Assembly: GCA_948467875.1 (NCBI GenBank)
Contig: CAOKFZ010000004.1
Span: forward strand, 1 to 64,000
Direction: 5' to 3'
Length of the DNA stretch: 64,000 nt
Origin: an uncultured Clostridium sp.
GTDB taxonomy: Bacteria > Bacillota > Clostridia > TANB77 > CAG-508
Shown one piece after another: positions 57,233 to 64,000 of the stretch. The notes under the pieces are model-generated. The model was not told where the DNA came from. It ran no database searches and saw only the letters and a list, made by a program, of their open reading frames with translations. Numbering within the stretch: position 1 is the first letter of the stretch; the number at the start of each line of letters is the position of its first letter. The position numbers and the translations under genes are program-made.

Positions 57233-58099
57233 ATGGACTTTACGAAAGATATTAAATTTGATTGTAGCCCAACTGTCAGCCAAGATGTAACCATTACTTA
57301 TCATGGTTTTTTGAGTCACTCCGAAAAGGCAACTATTGTTTATGGCTTTGGTGAAAATTGGGAAAATACAACCGAAACAAATATGTCGAAAATAGACGAT
57401 AGTTTTGTTGCCAAAATCAAAATGCTTGATTTTGATACTTTTAACTTTTGTTTTCGAAACGAAAATGAGCAATGGGACAATAACAGCAATTGTAATTACA
57501 TTTCTCCTATTTTGCCAGCTATTTGTGAAGAAAAAATAGTGCTACCCAAATTCGACATTGACCGTTTAATTGATGAAATTTTACAACCATTGATTTTACC
57601 AGAAGCAATGGAACAGAACACTCCTTTACAAATTTCAAGTGAACCAATTGATTTAGGAGAAGAAATTGGCAATATTTTATCTCAAATTGAAGACACATCT
57701 TCTTGCGAGACATTAAAAGAATATTCTACCTTAGAAGAAATTCTTTCTTGTGAAATTATTTCACAAGAGCCAATCGAAGCATTAGAAAAAGAAAAAAATA
57801 CCTTATCAAGAGAAGACTATGCCTTCGCTTTATACGTCAATGATTACTTCAAAAATATTTTTGAAAAAATAGATGCTGAATTTGCAGAAAAAACAGAAAA
57901 CGTTGAAGCAACAACTTCTGAAAAATCAGAAACCTTAGAAACCTCGCTTGTTCCTATACAAGAACATTATTTTACAGTAAGTCCTCGCAAATTAGGAAAA
58001 TTTTATACTTTCCGAAAACGAATTAAACTTGCTTTCTATAAAGCTTTAGTAAAAATTCCACAATTGATTTTCGGAAAACAAGAAGATAAAAATTTTTAA
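57233..58099 (+). CDS. Protein with N-terminal CBM25/53-like starch-binding domain
   Basis: A 288-residue protein without signal peptide. Residues 1-95 resemble a CBM25/53 domain: VTITYHGFLSHSEKATIVYG, GENWENTTET, FNFCFRNENEQWDNNSNCNY. An acidic, low-complexity middle (about 100-245) follows and a basic C-terminus (PRKLGKFYTFRKRIK...KIPQLIFGKQ) that may bind membrane. Perhaps an intracellular glycogen-binding adaptor, consistent with a debranching enzyme in this genome; inference. Confidence 0.65.
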   Translation: MDFTKDIKFDCSPTVSQDVTITYHGFLSHSEKATIVYGFGENWENTTETNMSKIDDSFVAKIKMLDFDTFNFCFRNENEQWDNNSNCNYISPILPAICEEKIVLPKFDIDRLIDEILQPLILPEAMEQNTPLQISSEPIDLGEEIGNILSQIEDTSSCETLKEYSTLEEILSCEIISQEPIEALEKEKNTLSREDYAFALYVNDYFKNIFEKIDAEFAEKTENVEATTSEKSETLETSLVPIQEHYFTVSPRKLGKFYTFRKRIKLAFYKALVKIPQLIFGKQEDKNF

Positions 58100-58103
58100 A
58101 AAA

Positions 58104-58134
58104 TCCCCTTGGTTAAGGGGACTTTTATTTTTCG
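58104..58134 (+). terminator. Terminator of the CBM25-like gene
   Basis: TCCCCTT pairs with AAGGGGA around GGTT, followed by CTTTTATTTTT. Confidence 0.88.
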
Positions 58135-58140
58135 CGAGTT

Positions 58141-58278
58141 TTACATGCCAATTTTTTTCATAAACTGTTTTCCTTTTTTTACCATTTTTTTCTTGCTGTT
58201 ATCAATTCCTTCTGAATACGCCATCATGGCTCCTGCTGTAATCAAACTTCCTATCATTAAACCTTTTGTAAATTTCAT
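58141..58278 (-). CDS. Small membrane-associated protein (45 residues)
   Basis: Starts MKFTKGLMIGSLITAGAMMA, set by GGAGGG. One hydrophobic segment, then a very basic tail (KKKMVKKGKQFMKKIGM). Small proteins of this pattern recur in Clostridia; function unknown. It begins 13 bases after the shifted stop of the TauE-like gene. Confidence 0.6.
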   Translation of the reverse strand: MKFTKGLMIGSLITAGAMMAYSEGIDNSKKKMVKKGKQFMKKIGM

Positions 58279-58291
58279 TTTTCTTCCCTCC

Positions 58292-58679
58292 TTATGATTT
58301 ATTATCTTCCTTTTTCTCCAATCTATACTGTCTAAAAAATGCCAAAATTTGAAGTCCTGCAATCAAAATTAAGAAATAACCAAAATATTTTTTCAAATTT
58401 TGGTTATCCACTTTAAAGGACAATAGACTTCCGACAAATTGCTCCTATTACCCCAAAAAACATAATTGGTTTAGCCACTTTATAATCAATCGTTTTGCGT
58501 TTTACATTCATAAAAATTGCCACAATCGATGTTGGAATAAAAAACACCAAATTAACACCTTGCACCTTATGTTGCTCAATTGAAGTAAATAAATTAAGTA
58601 ACAAAATCAAAATAGTACCACCACCCATTCCAAGTGAAGCAATCACTCCAGAAATCAGTCCAAAAAGAATTTCTTTCAT
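58292..58679 (-). CDS. TauE/SafE-like half transporter, encoded across a +1 shift at CGG
   Basis: Residues 1-82 contain GLISGVIASLGMGGGTILI and VQGVNLVFFIPTSIVAI and end VIGAIC. CGG follows at 58433-58431. In frame, the protein ends five codons later. Skipping the C gives GSLLSFKVDNQNLKKYFGYF then LILIAGLQILAFFRQ and a charged tail, total 128 residues, restoring the fourth helix of a TauE half. It overlaps the preceding half (ATGA), so the two halves probably pair as one anion exporter. Confidence 0.85.
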
Positions 58680-59032
58680 ATCATCTTAACCCCTGCATAA
58701 ATTAAAAATATAATAAACGAAATTTGCAAAAACTTTTTTCCAGAGCGAAACAAAATTTTAGAACCTACATAACTCCCTAGAATTCCTCCAACAGCGCATT
58801 TTAGTGATATTCCCCAATCAATATAATTTTGCCTCAAATAAAAAGCTCCACTTGTCAAAACCAATACAAATATGCAAAAAATCGTAGTAGCTCTTGCTTT
58901 GACTTCTTCCATTTTCAAAATAGAACTCATATATGGTACAAGTAGCAAACCTCCTCCAGCACTAAAAAATCCACTTACCATTCCAGCCAAAAAACCAATT
59001 AACATGTTTTTCCAAAAATTTTTATTTTTCAT
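58676..59032 (-). CDS. TauE/SafE-like half transporter (first half)
   Basis: A 118-residue protein if begun at the ATG 59032 (MKNKNFWKNMLIGFL); a TTG 36 bases earlier is possible and neither has a clear ribosome binding site. GFLAGMVSGFFSAGGGLLLVPY and LGSYVGSKILFRSGKKFL mark one TauE repeat with four helices. Fused homologues carry both repeats in about 250 residues; here the repeats are separate, coupled genes. Substrate probably a sulfur-containing anion. Confidence 0.75.
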   Translation of the reverse strand: MKNKNFWKNMLIGFLAGMVSGFFSAGGGLLLVPYMSSILKMEEVKARATTIFCIFVLVLTSGAFYLRQNYIDWGISLKCAVGGILGSYVGSKILFRSGKKFLQISFIIFLIYAGVKMI

Positions 59033-59074
59033 ATCTTTAGCATTAACAAAAAAACACTTTTTATACAAAAATTA

Positions 59075-60755
59075 TTATTCCACATAAAGCACCATACGGA
59101 AACCAACCGCACAACTCACAGCTGTATCAGCAGGACGATCACCGTGACGAAATGTAGCATAACGTATGGAACCATCAGCTCCAGATGCTCCACGAGAAAT
59201 TGCGTATGCCTCACTATGTTGTGTTATCTCTGTCGTCCATTCAAAAACATTACCTGCTACATCATAAATGTTCTTTTGTGCCGTATTTCTATTATTTTCA
59301 TTTACAAACACGCCTGTTGGAAAAAACCAACGATTTGTACTATCATCTTTTTTTTGCACATTATTTTCCGTAAACCAATCATTTCTGATATCTGATGTAT
59401 GTGTCAATGACGAATATACTTTACTCTTTACATGTCCATAATTTCCCCAACTGCTACAATCTGTATCACATATGTCCCAACCAATAAATTTACACATGGC
59501 ATCCCATCCGAGTTCCTGTTATTAAGCCACTTTGGAATGCAACTGTTCCATTTCCTGCCGTTCCACTTTTCCATCCATTTGCCCTTTCTAATGACTTGCT
59601 TTGTGTAATCGTTCTGACTGGTTCATTTCCCGCCTTGACTGTAATTGGCTTACTTGCCCAATATGCATTTGCATCTGCTCCTTTTTCTTGCGACTCACAT
59701 ATTATTCCTGCTATCCATTGGTCTTGCCCTCGCTCTACACTTTCTACTCCAGCTTCATATCTTCCTACCCAAAATCCTCCTGCTTTTTTCACAATTTCAT
59801 ATTCTGGTTGTTGCGCTATTGCCGAATTTTCAACTGTCATCCCCAAAATATTCGTCATTCCTAACTTATCTCCTTTTACTGCGTTTGTAATGTCTCCTAT
59901 TTCCAATGCTGTTTCCTCCGCTGCGTTTTCTGCAGTCAAAGAATAATTATTCATCCCCAATTTCTTTGCATACGCTTCATCATTAGCTACTGGTATCCAC
60001 ACGAACTCATTTCCCTCACTATCTTTGATAACATAACCTGTGTCAACTGTGCCCTCAAGGTGTGCAAATCCTGTTGGTATATGCTTTTCAGGATGCGCCG
60101 CATGCCAAGCCTGTCCATATTCCCAAACTGCATAAAGCGTAATATTTCCACTTACTGTAAAACTTCCTGAACTTGTAAACTCAGGCACTGTGGCATTTGC
60201 TGTTCTTGCCCAACCTAAAAATGTGCATCCTGTTTGGGTTGGATTTTTTGAAAAATCTACTGTTACTATTTCGCCATTTTCATGCCTACTGCTTGAAGGT
60301 CCGCCTTGCCCACCGTTTGGATTATACGAAACTGTGTATTTCGTCACAATTTGACTTCCATTAAATTCGCCATCAATGCTTACGCTTCCGTCTGGATTTA
60401 ATGTTCCAATTTGCATTCCATCATAGCTCAAATTGCCGCTATTATCTGTTGTAATCACTGCTCCGCTGGGAAGCTCTACACCTTTTTCCAATTCTGCCTT
60501 CACATAATCATTTACATTTGCAAAATTATTATCTGTCATATAATAATCCATTTGCAATTCTGCGATTTTAAGTTCAATTTCTTCTTTGATTTTTACCATA
60601 TTGTTCAAATCAACTGCTTTTTGTGCTCGTCCTAAAATTCCATTGCTGCCTGCCACCAAATTGATTGACACACCTGCCAAGATTAGCAATACAATAATGG
60701 TCACAACAAGTGCCACTAAAGTAATTCCTTTATCACTTTTACTATTATTTTTCAT
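59075..60755 (-). CDS. Pilin-like / Flg_new / SUMF1 fusion, encoded across a +1 shift at CGG
   Basis: A 559-residue protein. Residues 1-60: prepilin-like KGITLVALVVTIIVLLILAG and helix. Residues 130-200: a Listeria-Bacteroides (Flg_new) repeat (NPNGGQGG, CTFLGWA, TLYAVWE). Residues 215-559: SUMF1/formylglycine-enzyme-like domain (GNEFVWIPVAN, GGFWVGRYEAG, YDVAGNVFEWT, VGFRMVLYV). CGG at 59510-59508 after GLITGT must be skipped to give GWDAMCKFIGWD and the last third. Likely a surface or pseudopilus protein with a lectin-like SUMF1 fold; enzymatic function is not shown. Confidence 0.87.
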
Positions 60756-60900
60756 CTGTTTCCTCCTTTATTTTCAAAATTATCTGCCCTAATTGATTTT
60801 CAACAACTAATTAATTGTATTAAGGTAATTTTACTCCATACGGAGTATTTTGTCAACCCCATTTGGGTAATTTATATATAATGTTTTTGAGGTGAATAAA

Positions 60901-61152
60901 ATGGAATTAAGATTAAGAGAACTACGAGAAGACAATGATTTAACACAAGAAAACTGTGCTAAAATTGCCTATATTTCAAAAAACTCATACATTCGTTATG
61001 AAAATGGAGAAAGAGTAGCCCCCATTGACACCATCGAAAAATTTGCACTGTTCTACAACACCTCCATTGACTACATTACTGGTTTAACAGATGAAAAAAA
61101 GCCTTACCCAAGAGGCAAAAAAATTTATTTTCATGCAAAAAGAAAAAACTAA
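60901..61152 (+). CDS. XRE-family helix-turn-helix regulator
   Basis: An 83-residue protein starting MELRLRELREDNDLTQENCA; the helix-turn-helix is followed by SKNSYIRYENGERVAPIDTI and YNTSIDYITGLTDEKKP. GAGGTG precedes the ATG at 60901; a GTG nine bases upstream lies in that site. Divergent from the pilin-SUMF1 gene, which it may regulate. Confidence 0.85.
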   Translation: MELRLRELREDNDLTQENCAKIAYISKNSYIRYENGERVAPIDTIEKFALFYNTSIDYITGLTDEKKPYPRGKKIYFHAKRKN

Positions 61153-61158
61153 AATACA

Positions 61159-61203
61159 AAAATAGCTACCAAAAATTCCTATTTTAAGTAGCTATTTTTT
61201 TCT
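61159..61203. terminator. Bidirectional terminator
   Basis: AAATAGCTAC pairs with GTAGCTATTT around an 18-base loop, with T's after it on the plus strand and an A-run before it. It serves the regulator on the plus strand and possibly the DUF4153 gene, which ends at 61202. Confidence 0.8.
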
Positions 61204-62820
61204 ATTTTTCTAATAAATAACCTTGTATTCTGAAATATTCGATTTCCCCATCCTCTAAGTACTCGAAACGAATATCTTCTATATAAACATCTATTGTTTC
61301 ACTAAAATTTACTAAATTATTTTCATCAAAATATTTTCTTGCCTCTTCCTGATTAACTTCATTTTTCTTCATAATTTCTTTCATAAAATTGCTAAAATCA
61401 AGTTTACCTTTCTCCTGTTTTACACTCGCTGCATTTCTACTATACTCTTCTATTTTTTGTATTTTACGATAATTGCTAATATCCAAATCTAACTCTTTAC
61501 TATTTGAAAAGTAATGTGTAATATTATAATCATTTTGTTCATTCTTTCGATACGAACTAATTTCCGCAATTACTTCCTCTGATAAATAATTTGGAATATA
61601 TTGGTCGCCATTTGTCTCTTGCTCTAAATAATGATAAGCGCTTTTTACTTTTGCTTTTTCACTGTCATTCAAATGTGCAAAATCTGTACTTTCTGGCAAC
61701 AATTTTTCAATCATTTTTTTCTGACTTAAATTAGATACATTTTCATAACCAACTGGAGTTAAAACAACAATGAACACAAGAATGGCTGCACCAATTAATG
61801 TAAAACTTAGTTTTTCTTTATTTTTATAAAAAGTAAGTCCCAAACAAATTACTTGAAATACAATAAAAGCGCATGAAGTATAGCGCATTGGCGTCACACC
61901 AAATTCTCCAATTCTAACTAAAATTGCATACATTTCTAGAAAAATAAATGGTACATATAACACAGGCAATAATTTTGCTATTTTCCCAATCCATTTTTTC
62001 TCTTCGCCATAGCAACTTGCCATATTCCACACTGGAAACGCTACCACAAAAATCCCTGCCAATATTCTGAAAATGACATTTTTAGGCACATCTCTTAGAA
62101 CTAGAATTTTAGCAATATACAAATACACAATTGCCATCGCTATGCTTACTAATAAAAGCAAAACATAATTTACCAAACCCTTAATAAATGCATTGATTTC
62201 TTTTTGATTAATCGCACTAACTGTATATAAAATCGAAGGCACATAAAATAACCCATACAATAATATTAAAATTCTCAAAAGTCCAATATTTCCTCTACCA
62301 TTTAGCAACAACACATTAAAAATCTCAAAAATCAAAACAAAGCCAATATTCAAAATTACATAAATAATCGTCATACTCAGCAAGTCTCTAAATACGCCAA
62401 TTAAATACCTCTCAAAAGTCAATTTACTTTTTTTAATGATTTGATAAACACTGATTAAAATTAAAATTGCAATATAAGTTATTAAAATTTTCGCACACAT
62501 ATTTGCTACACTTGATGTCAAATCCATACATGTCAGTCGCACGAAAATTCCACTTATGATTCCAGTGGTCACATAACTGGTCATTTTGATTGGCTTCGTT
62601 TCAAAAAAACTTTCTGTAAAAAAAGTTCCGATTGCCCAAATCACGCAAAATATTTCCATTTTCTCAAGAATTTCTCTTGTATTTTTCGAAAAGTTTTGGT
62701 CAAGTATCACAGTAAACAATATTGTCAAAAATAAAATGATTGACATCGTCACAGGAAATTTTTTGAGCAAATCTCTTAATTCTTGTGATAATTTGGATAA
62801 TAATTTTTTATTTGATTCAT
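61202..62820 (-). CDS. DUF4153-like polytopic membrane protein with a possible A6 slippage at the start
   Basis: About 12 membrane helices across the N-terminal 350 residues and a soluble C-terminus. The best start, ATG 62820 with AGGAGGGG, reads only MNQIKNYYPNYHKN-stop. Slipping one base back on ATAAAAAAT (A AAA AAT heptamer) gives MNQIKKLLSKLSQELRDLL, joining the long frame at LKKFPVTMS, the usual DUF4153 opening. Without slippage only a weak TTG at 62770 is available. Either -1 or transcriptional slippage, or one lost A. About 539 residues if joined. Confidence 0.7.
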
Positions 62821-63003
62821 AAAACCCCTCCTAAATATTTCTATTGTAACATATCAAATAATATTTTACAATCTCTTTAAAATATTATCTATATCAAAAA
62901 ATATAATTCTTTTCATTCCCCTATTGTATAATGTTAAGACTTTATTTGCTTTACTTATTATTTCTTTTTGTAATTTATTTGACACCTTAATAATAACATT
63001 ATT

Positions 63004-63348
63004 TTATATATATTGATTCTCAATATACTTTTCTGTTACAGGAAACATATTTTGAATAAGAAATGTACTATATGTATTAGCAACATATCCAAAAACAATC
63101 GTATCAATCGATGGCTTTTTTCCTAACTTTACTTGCTTTTGAATTTTATTATCATATATTTTCTTATATTTCTCAATTTTAGTACTAATTGGTATAAACC
63201 AAATTATTTTACTATTTTCTTTGCTTCTAAAACAATAATAACAAGGTCTTTTTATTCCATTTTCATTATTTTGCATTAATTCTTTATCATTTACAACATC
63301 AAAAAATTCGTCCTTTATAAAATAAAAAGTTCCTATATCTATTCTCAT
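63004..63348 (-). CDS. Candidate type III toxin, CptN-like
   Basis: A 114-residue protein starting MRIDIGTFYFIKDEFFDVVN, with RPCYYCFRSKENSKIIWFIP, ISTKIEKYKKIY and a C-terminal FLIQNMFPVTEKYI. The pattern fits small CptN/TenpN-type endoribonuclease toxins. AAGGAGATTG precedes the ATG. Upstream are a promoter, two 51-base direct repeats and a hairpin, as in type III loci. Family call is moderate because I rely on pattern and context. Confidence 0.65.
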   Translation of the reverse strand: MRIDIGTFYFIKDEFFDVVNDKELMQNNENGIKRPCYYCFRSKENSKIIWFIPISTKIEKYKKIYDNKIQKQVKLGKKPSIDTIVFGYVANTYSTFLIQNMFPVTEKYIENQYI

Positions 63349-63376
63349 ATCAATCTCCTTAATAAAATATTAAAGT

Positions 63377-63393
63377 CTTACCCTTTAGGTAAG
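63377..63393 (-). terminator. Hairpin between repeat RNA and CptN-like toxin
   Basis: CTTACC pairs with GGTAAG around TAAAG on the minus strand, followed by an AT-rich stretch with short T-runs. A weak, leaky terminator suits the expected excess of antitoxin RNA. Confidence 0.6.
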
Positions 63394-63398
63394 CCAAT

Positions 63399-63500
63399 TT
63401 AATCACTCTCTCACTTTTTAGTCGCTCAAGAGAGGAAGCGACAAATACATGTACTCATTCTCTCATTTAATAACTCGCCAAAGAAGCGGCGACAAAATCA
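63399..63500 (-). ncRNA. Candidate type III antitoxin RNA: two 51-base repeats
   Basis: On the minus strand TTTGTCGC occurs at 63496-63489 and 63445-63438, exactly 51 bases apart. Each unit continues with a CGCTTC/GCGA-like stem and TGAGAGA-x-TGA. Two copies are visible, similar in number to CptI RNAs. Covariation is visible: the stem sequence GTCGCCGC...GGCGA in copy one becomes GTCGCTTCC...GAGCGAC in copy two. No coding potential. Confidence 0.7.
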
Positions 63501-63540
63501 TTTATTTATATAAACAAAGTTGCCTTTTTTTATTATATTC

Positions 63541-63569
63541 ATAATAACATATAATATGTTATTTGTCAA
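63541..63569 (-). promoter_or_regulatory. Promoter of the CptIN-like locus
   Basis: TTGACA at 63569-63564, a 17-base spacer and TATTAT at 63546-63541 on the minus strand, about 40 bases before the first repeat. The spacer contains the palindrome ATAACATATTATATGTTAT. Confidence 0.8.
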
Positions 63570-63593
63570 GCTTTTACTTTCATTTCAAAAATT

Positions 63594-64000
63594 TCATCCA
63601 TTTTCACGTTCCCTATCCTCAATATTGATTTGACCATCAATCTGTTCTTCAGTCTCCTCATTATCTCCAATCAAACGCTGTTTAAAAAATTCTTTATATC
63701 CCATTGCAATAATAACAATAATAATCAGCGCAAATGACAATGCTTTCCAGATACCACTTTCCATTAAAATAATCGCAAACATCCCAAAAGTCGCACTCAA
63801 ACCATACAAAATTAAAACCGCTTGTTTTTGCGTAAAACCCTTTTGTAACATTTTATGATGCAAATGTCCTGCATCTGGTTCAATAATTGCTTTTAGTGAT
63901 TTGCCATGAATTAACCTTCTAAAAATCGCAAAAACCGTGTCAAACAAAGGCAATGCCAACACAATCAGTGGCGCTACAATTACAATCGCTGTATAAGTTT
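63594..64000 (-). CDS. WecA/TagO-type polyprenyl-phosphate glycosyltransferase, C-terminal part
   Basis: The gene enters from the right edge; the visible 135 residues start in TYTAIVIVAPLIVLALPLFD. LPLFDTVFAIFRRLIHGKS and EPDAGHLHHKMLQKGFTQKQ (HxxHH-type cytoplasmic motif) are diagnostic of the MraY/WecA family. The last part has two helices and an acidic tail. It initiates teichoic acid or polysaccharide synthesis on undecaprenyl phosphate. The N-terminus lies outside the window. Confidence 0.88.
   Translation of the reverse strand, partial: TYTAIVIVAPLIVLALPLFDTVFAIFRRLIHGKSLKAIIEPDAGHLHHKMLQKGFTQKQAVLILYGLSATFGMFAIILMESGIWKALSFALIIIVIIAMGYKEFFKQRLIGDNEETEEQIDGQINIEDRERENG

Noticed and set aside
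57116..57472. Minus-strand frame of 118 codons over the start of the CBM25-like gene
   Set aside because: It overlaps a gene with promoter, binding site and recognisable domain, has no binding site of its own and low-complexity content.
59075..60755. Diversity-generating retroelement target
   Set aside because: The SUMF1-like end fits, but no reverse transcriptase, accessory gene or template repeat is visible in the window.
63399..63500. 51-base repeats as a CRISPR remnant
   Set aside because: Both halves of the unit are conserved with paired changes in the stem, no spacers or cas genes, and a toxin-like gene follows.

Overview
The window is low-GC, densely packed Firmicutes DNA, best explained as an anaerobic, spore-forming, uncultured gut-type member of the Clostridia. 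Evidence for this is spoIIP, a SleB-type cortex hydrolase, an FtsI/SpoVD penicillin-binding protein, a flavodiiron protein, GatCAB, and the infC-rpmI-rplT order with an attenuator-like leader. Most genes lie on the minus strand.

Layout. 1-4390: end of a temperate phage or integrative element (excisionase-like gene, divergent repressor/Cro-like switch with repeated operators, DUF3644 gene, tyrosine integrase) abutting the 3' end of tRNA-Lys(CUU). 4390-4788: four tRNAs. 4907-13000: dapF, FtsI/SpoVD-like PBP, HD hydrolase, gatCAB. 13063-28818: vanZ-like, ileS, rpsT, a GdpP-like c-di-AMP phosphodiesterase, vanY-like, a two-component system, mazG-like, tRNA-Cys, rarA, ruvA, vanW-like. 28909-38294: birA, glycogen debranching enzyme, yvcK, murB, pilin-like gene, spoIIP, HAD phosphatase, flavodiiron protein. 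38360-39133: a type III toxin-antitoxin locus (ToxN/AbiQ-like toxin plus 37-nt RNA repeats). 39145-44737: amidase, second two-component system, comF, translation-factor operon. 45088-53103: a defence island (Lamassu-like SMC/nuclease pair, complete DpnII-type restriction-modification system) beside a large serine recombinase. 53264-64000: tRNA-Arg(ACG), nfo, KAP NTPase, sleB, CBM25-like protein, TauE pair, pilin-SUMF1 fusion, DUF4153 protein, a second candidate type III toxin-antitoxin locus (CptIN-like), and a partial WecA/TagO-type transferase.

Main discovery. Seven genes (excisionase-like, gatA, flavodiiron protein, amidase, serine recombinase, TauE half, pilin-SUMF1) look broken, but every break has the same form. 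There is an in-frame CGG codon, the C must be skipped, and decoding resumes one base later on GGN, usually at a family-typical glycine. There are eight such sites, two of them in the recombinase. Across the other genes, roughly 18,000 codons by my estimate, I found only two further in-frame CGG codons (the LRR protein and the last residues of the VanW-like protein). The only arginine tRNA in the window has anticodon ACG, which as inosine reads CGU, CGC and CGA but not CGG. I infer that CGG is an unassigned codon that triggers efficient, constitutive +1 frameshifting, or that CGGN is read as a quadruplet. The genes include the essential GatA, whose nucleophile Ser178 lies six residues after the shift.
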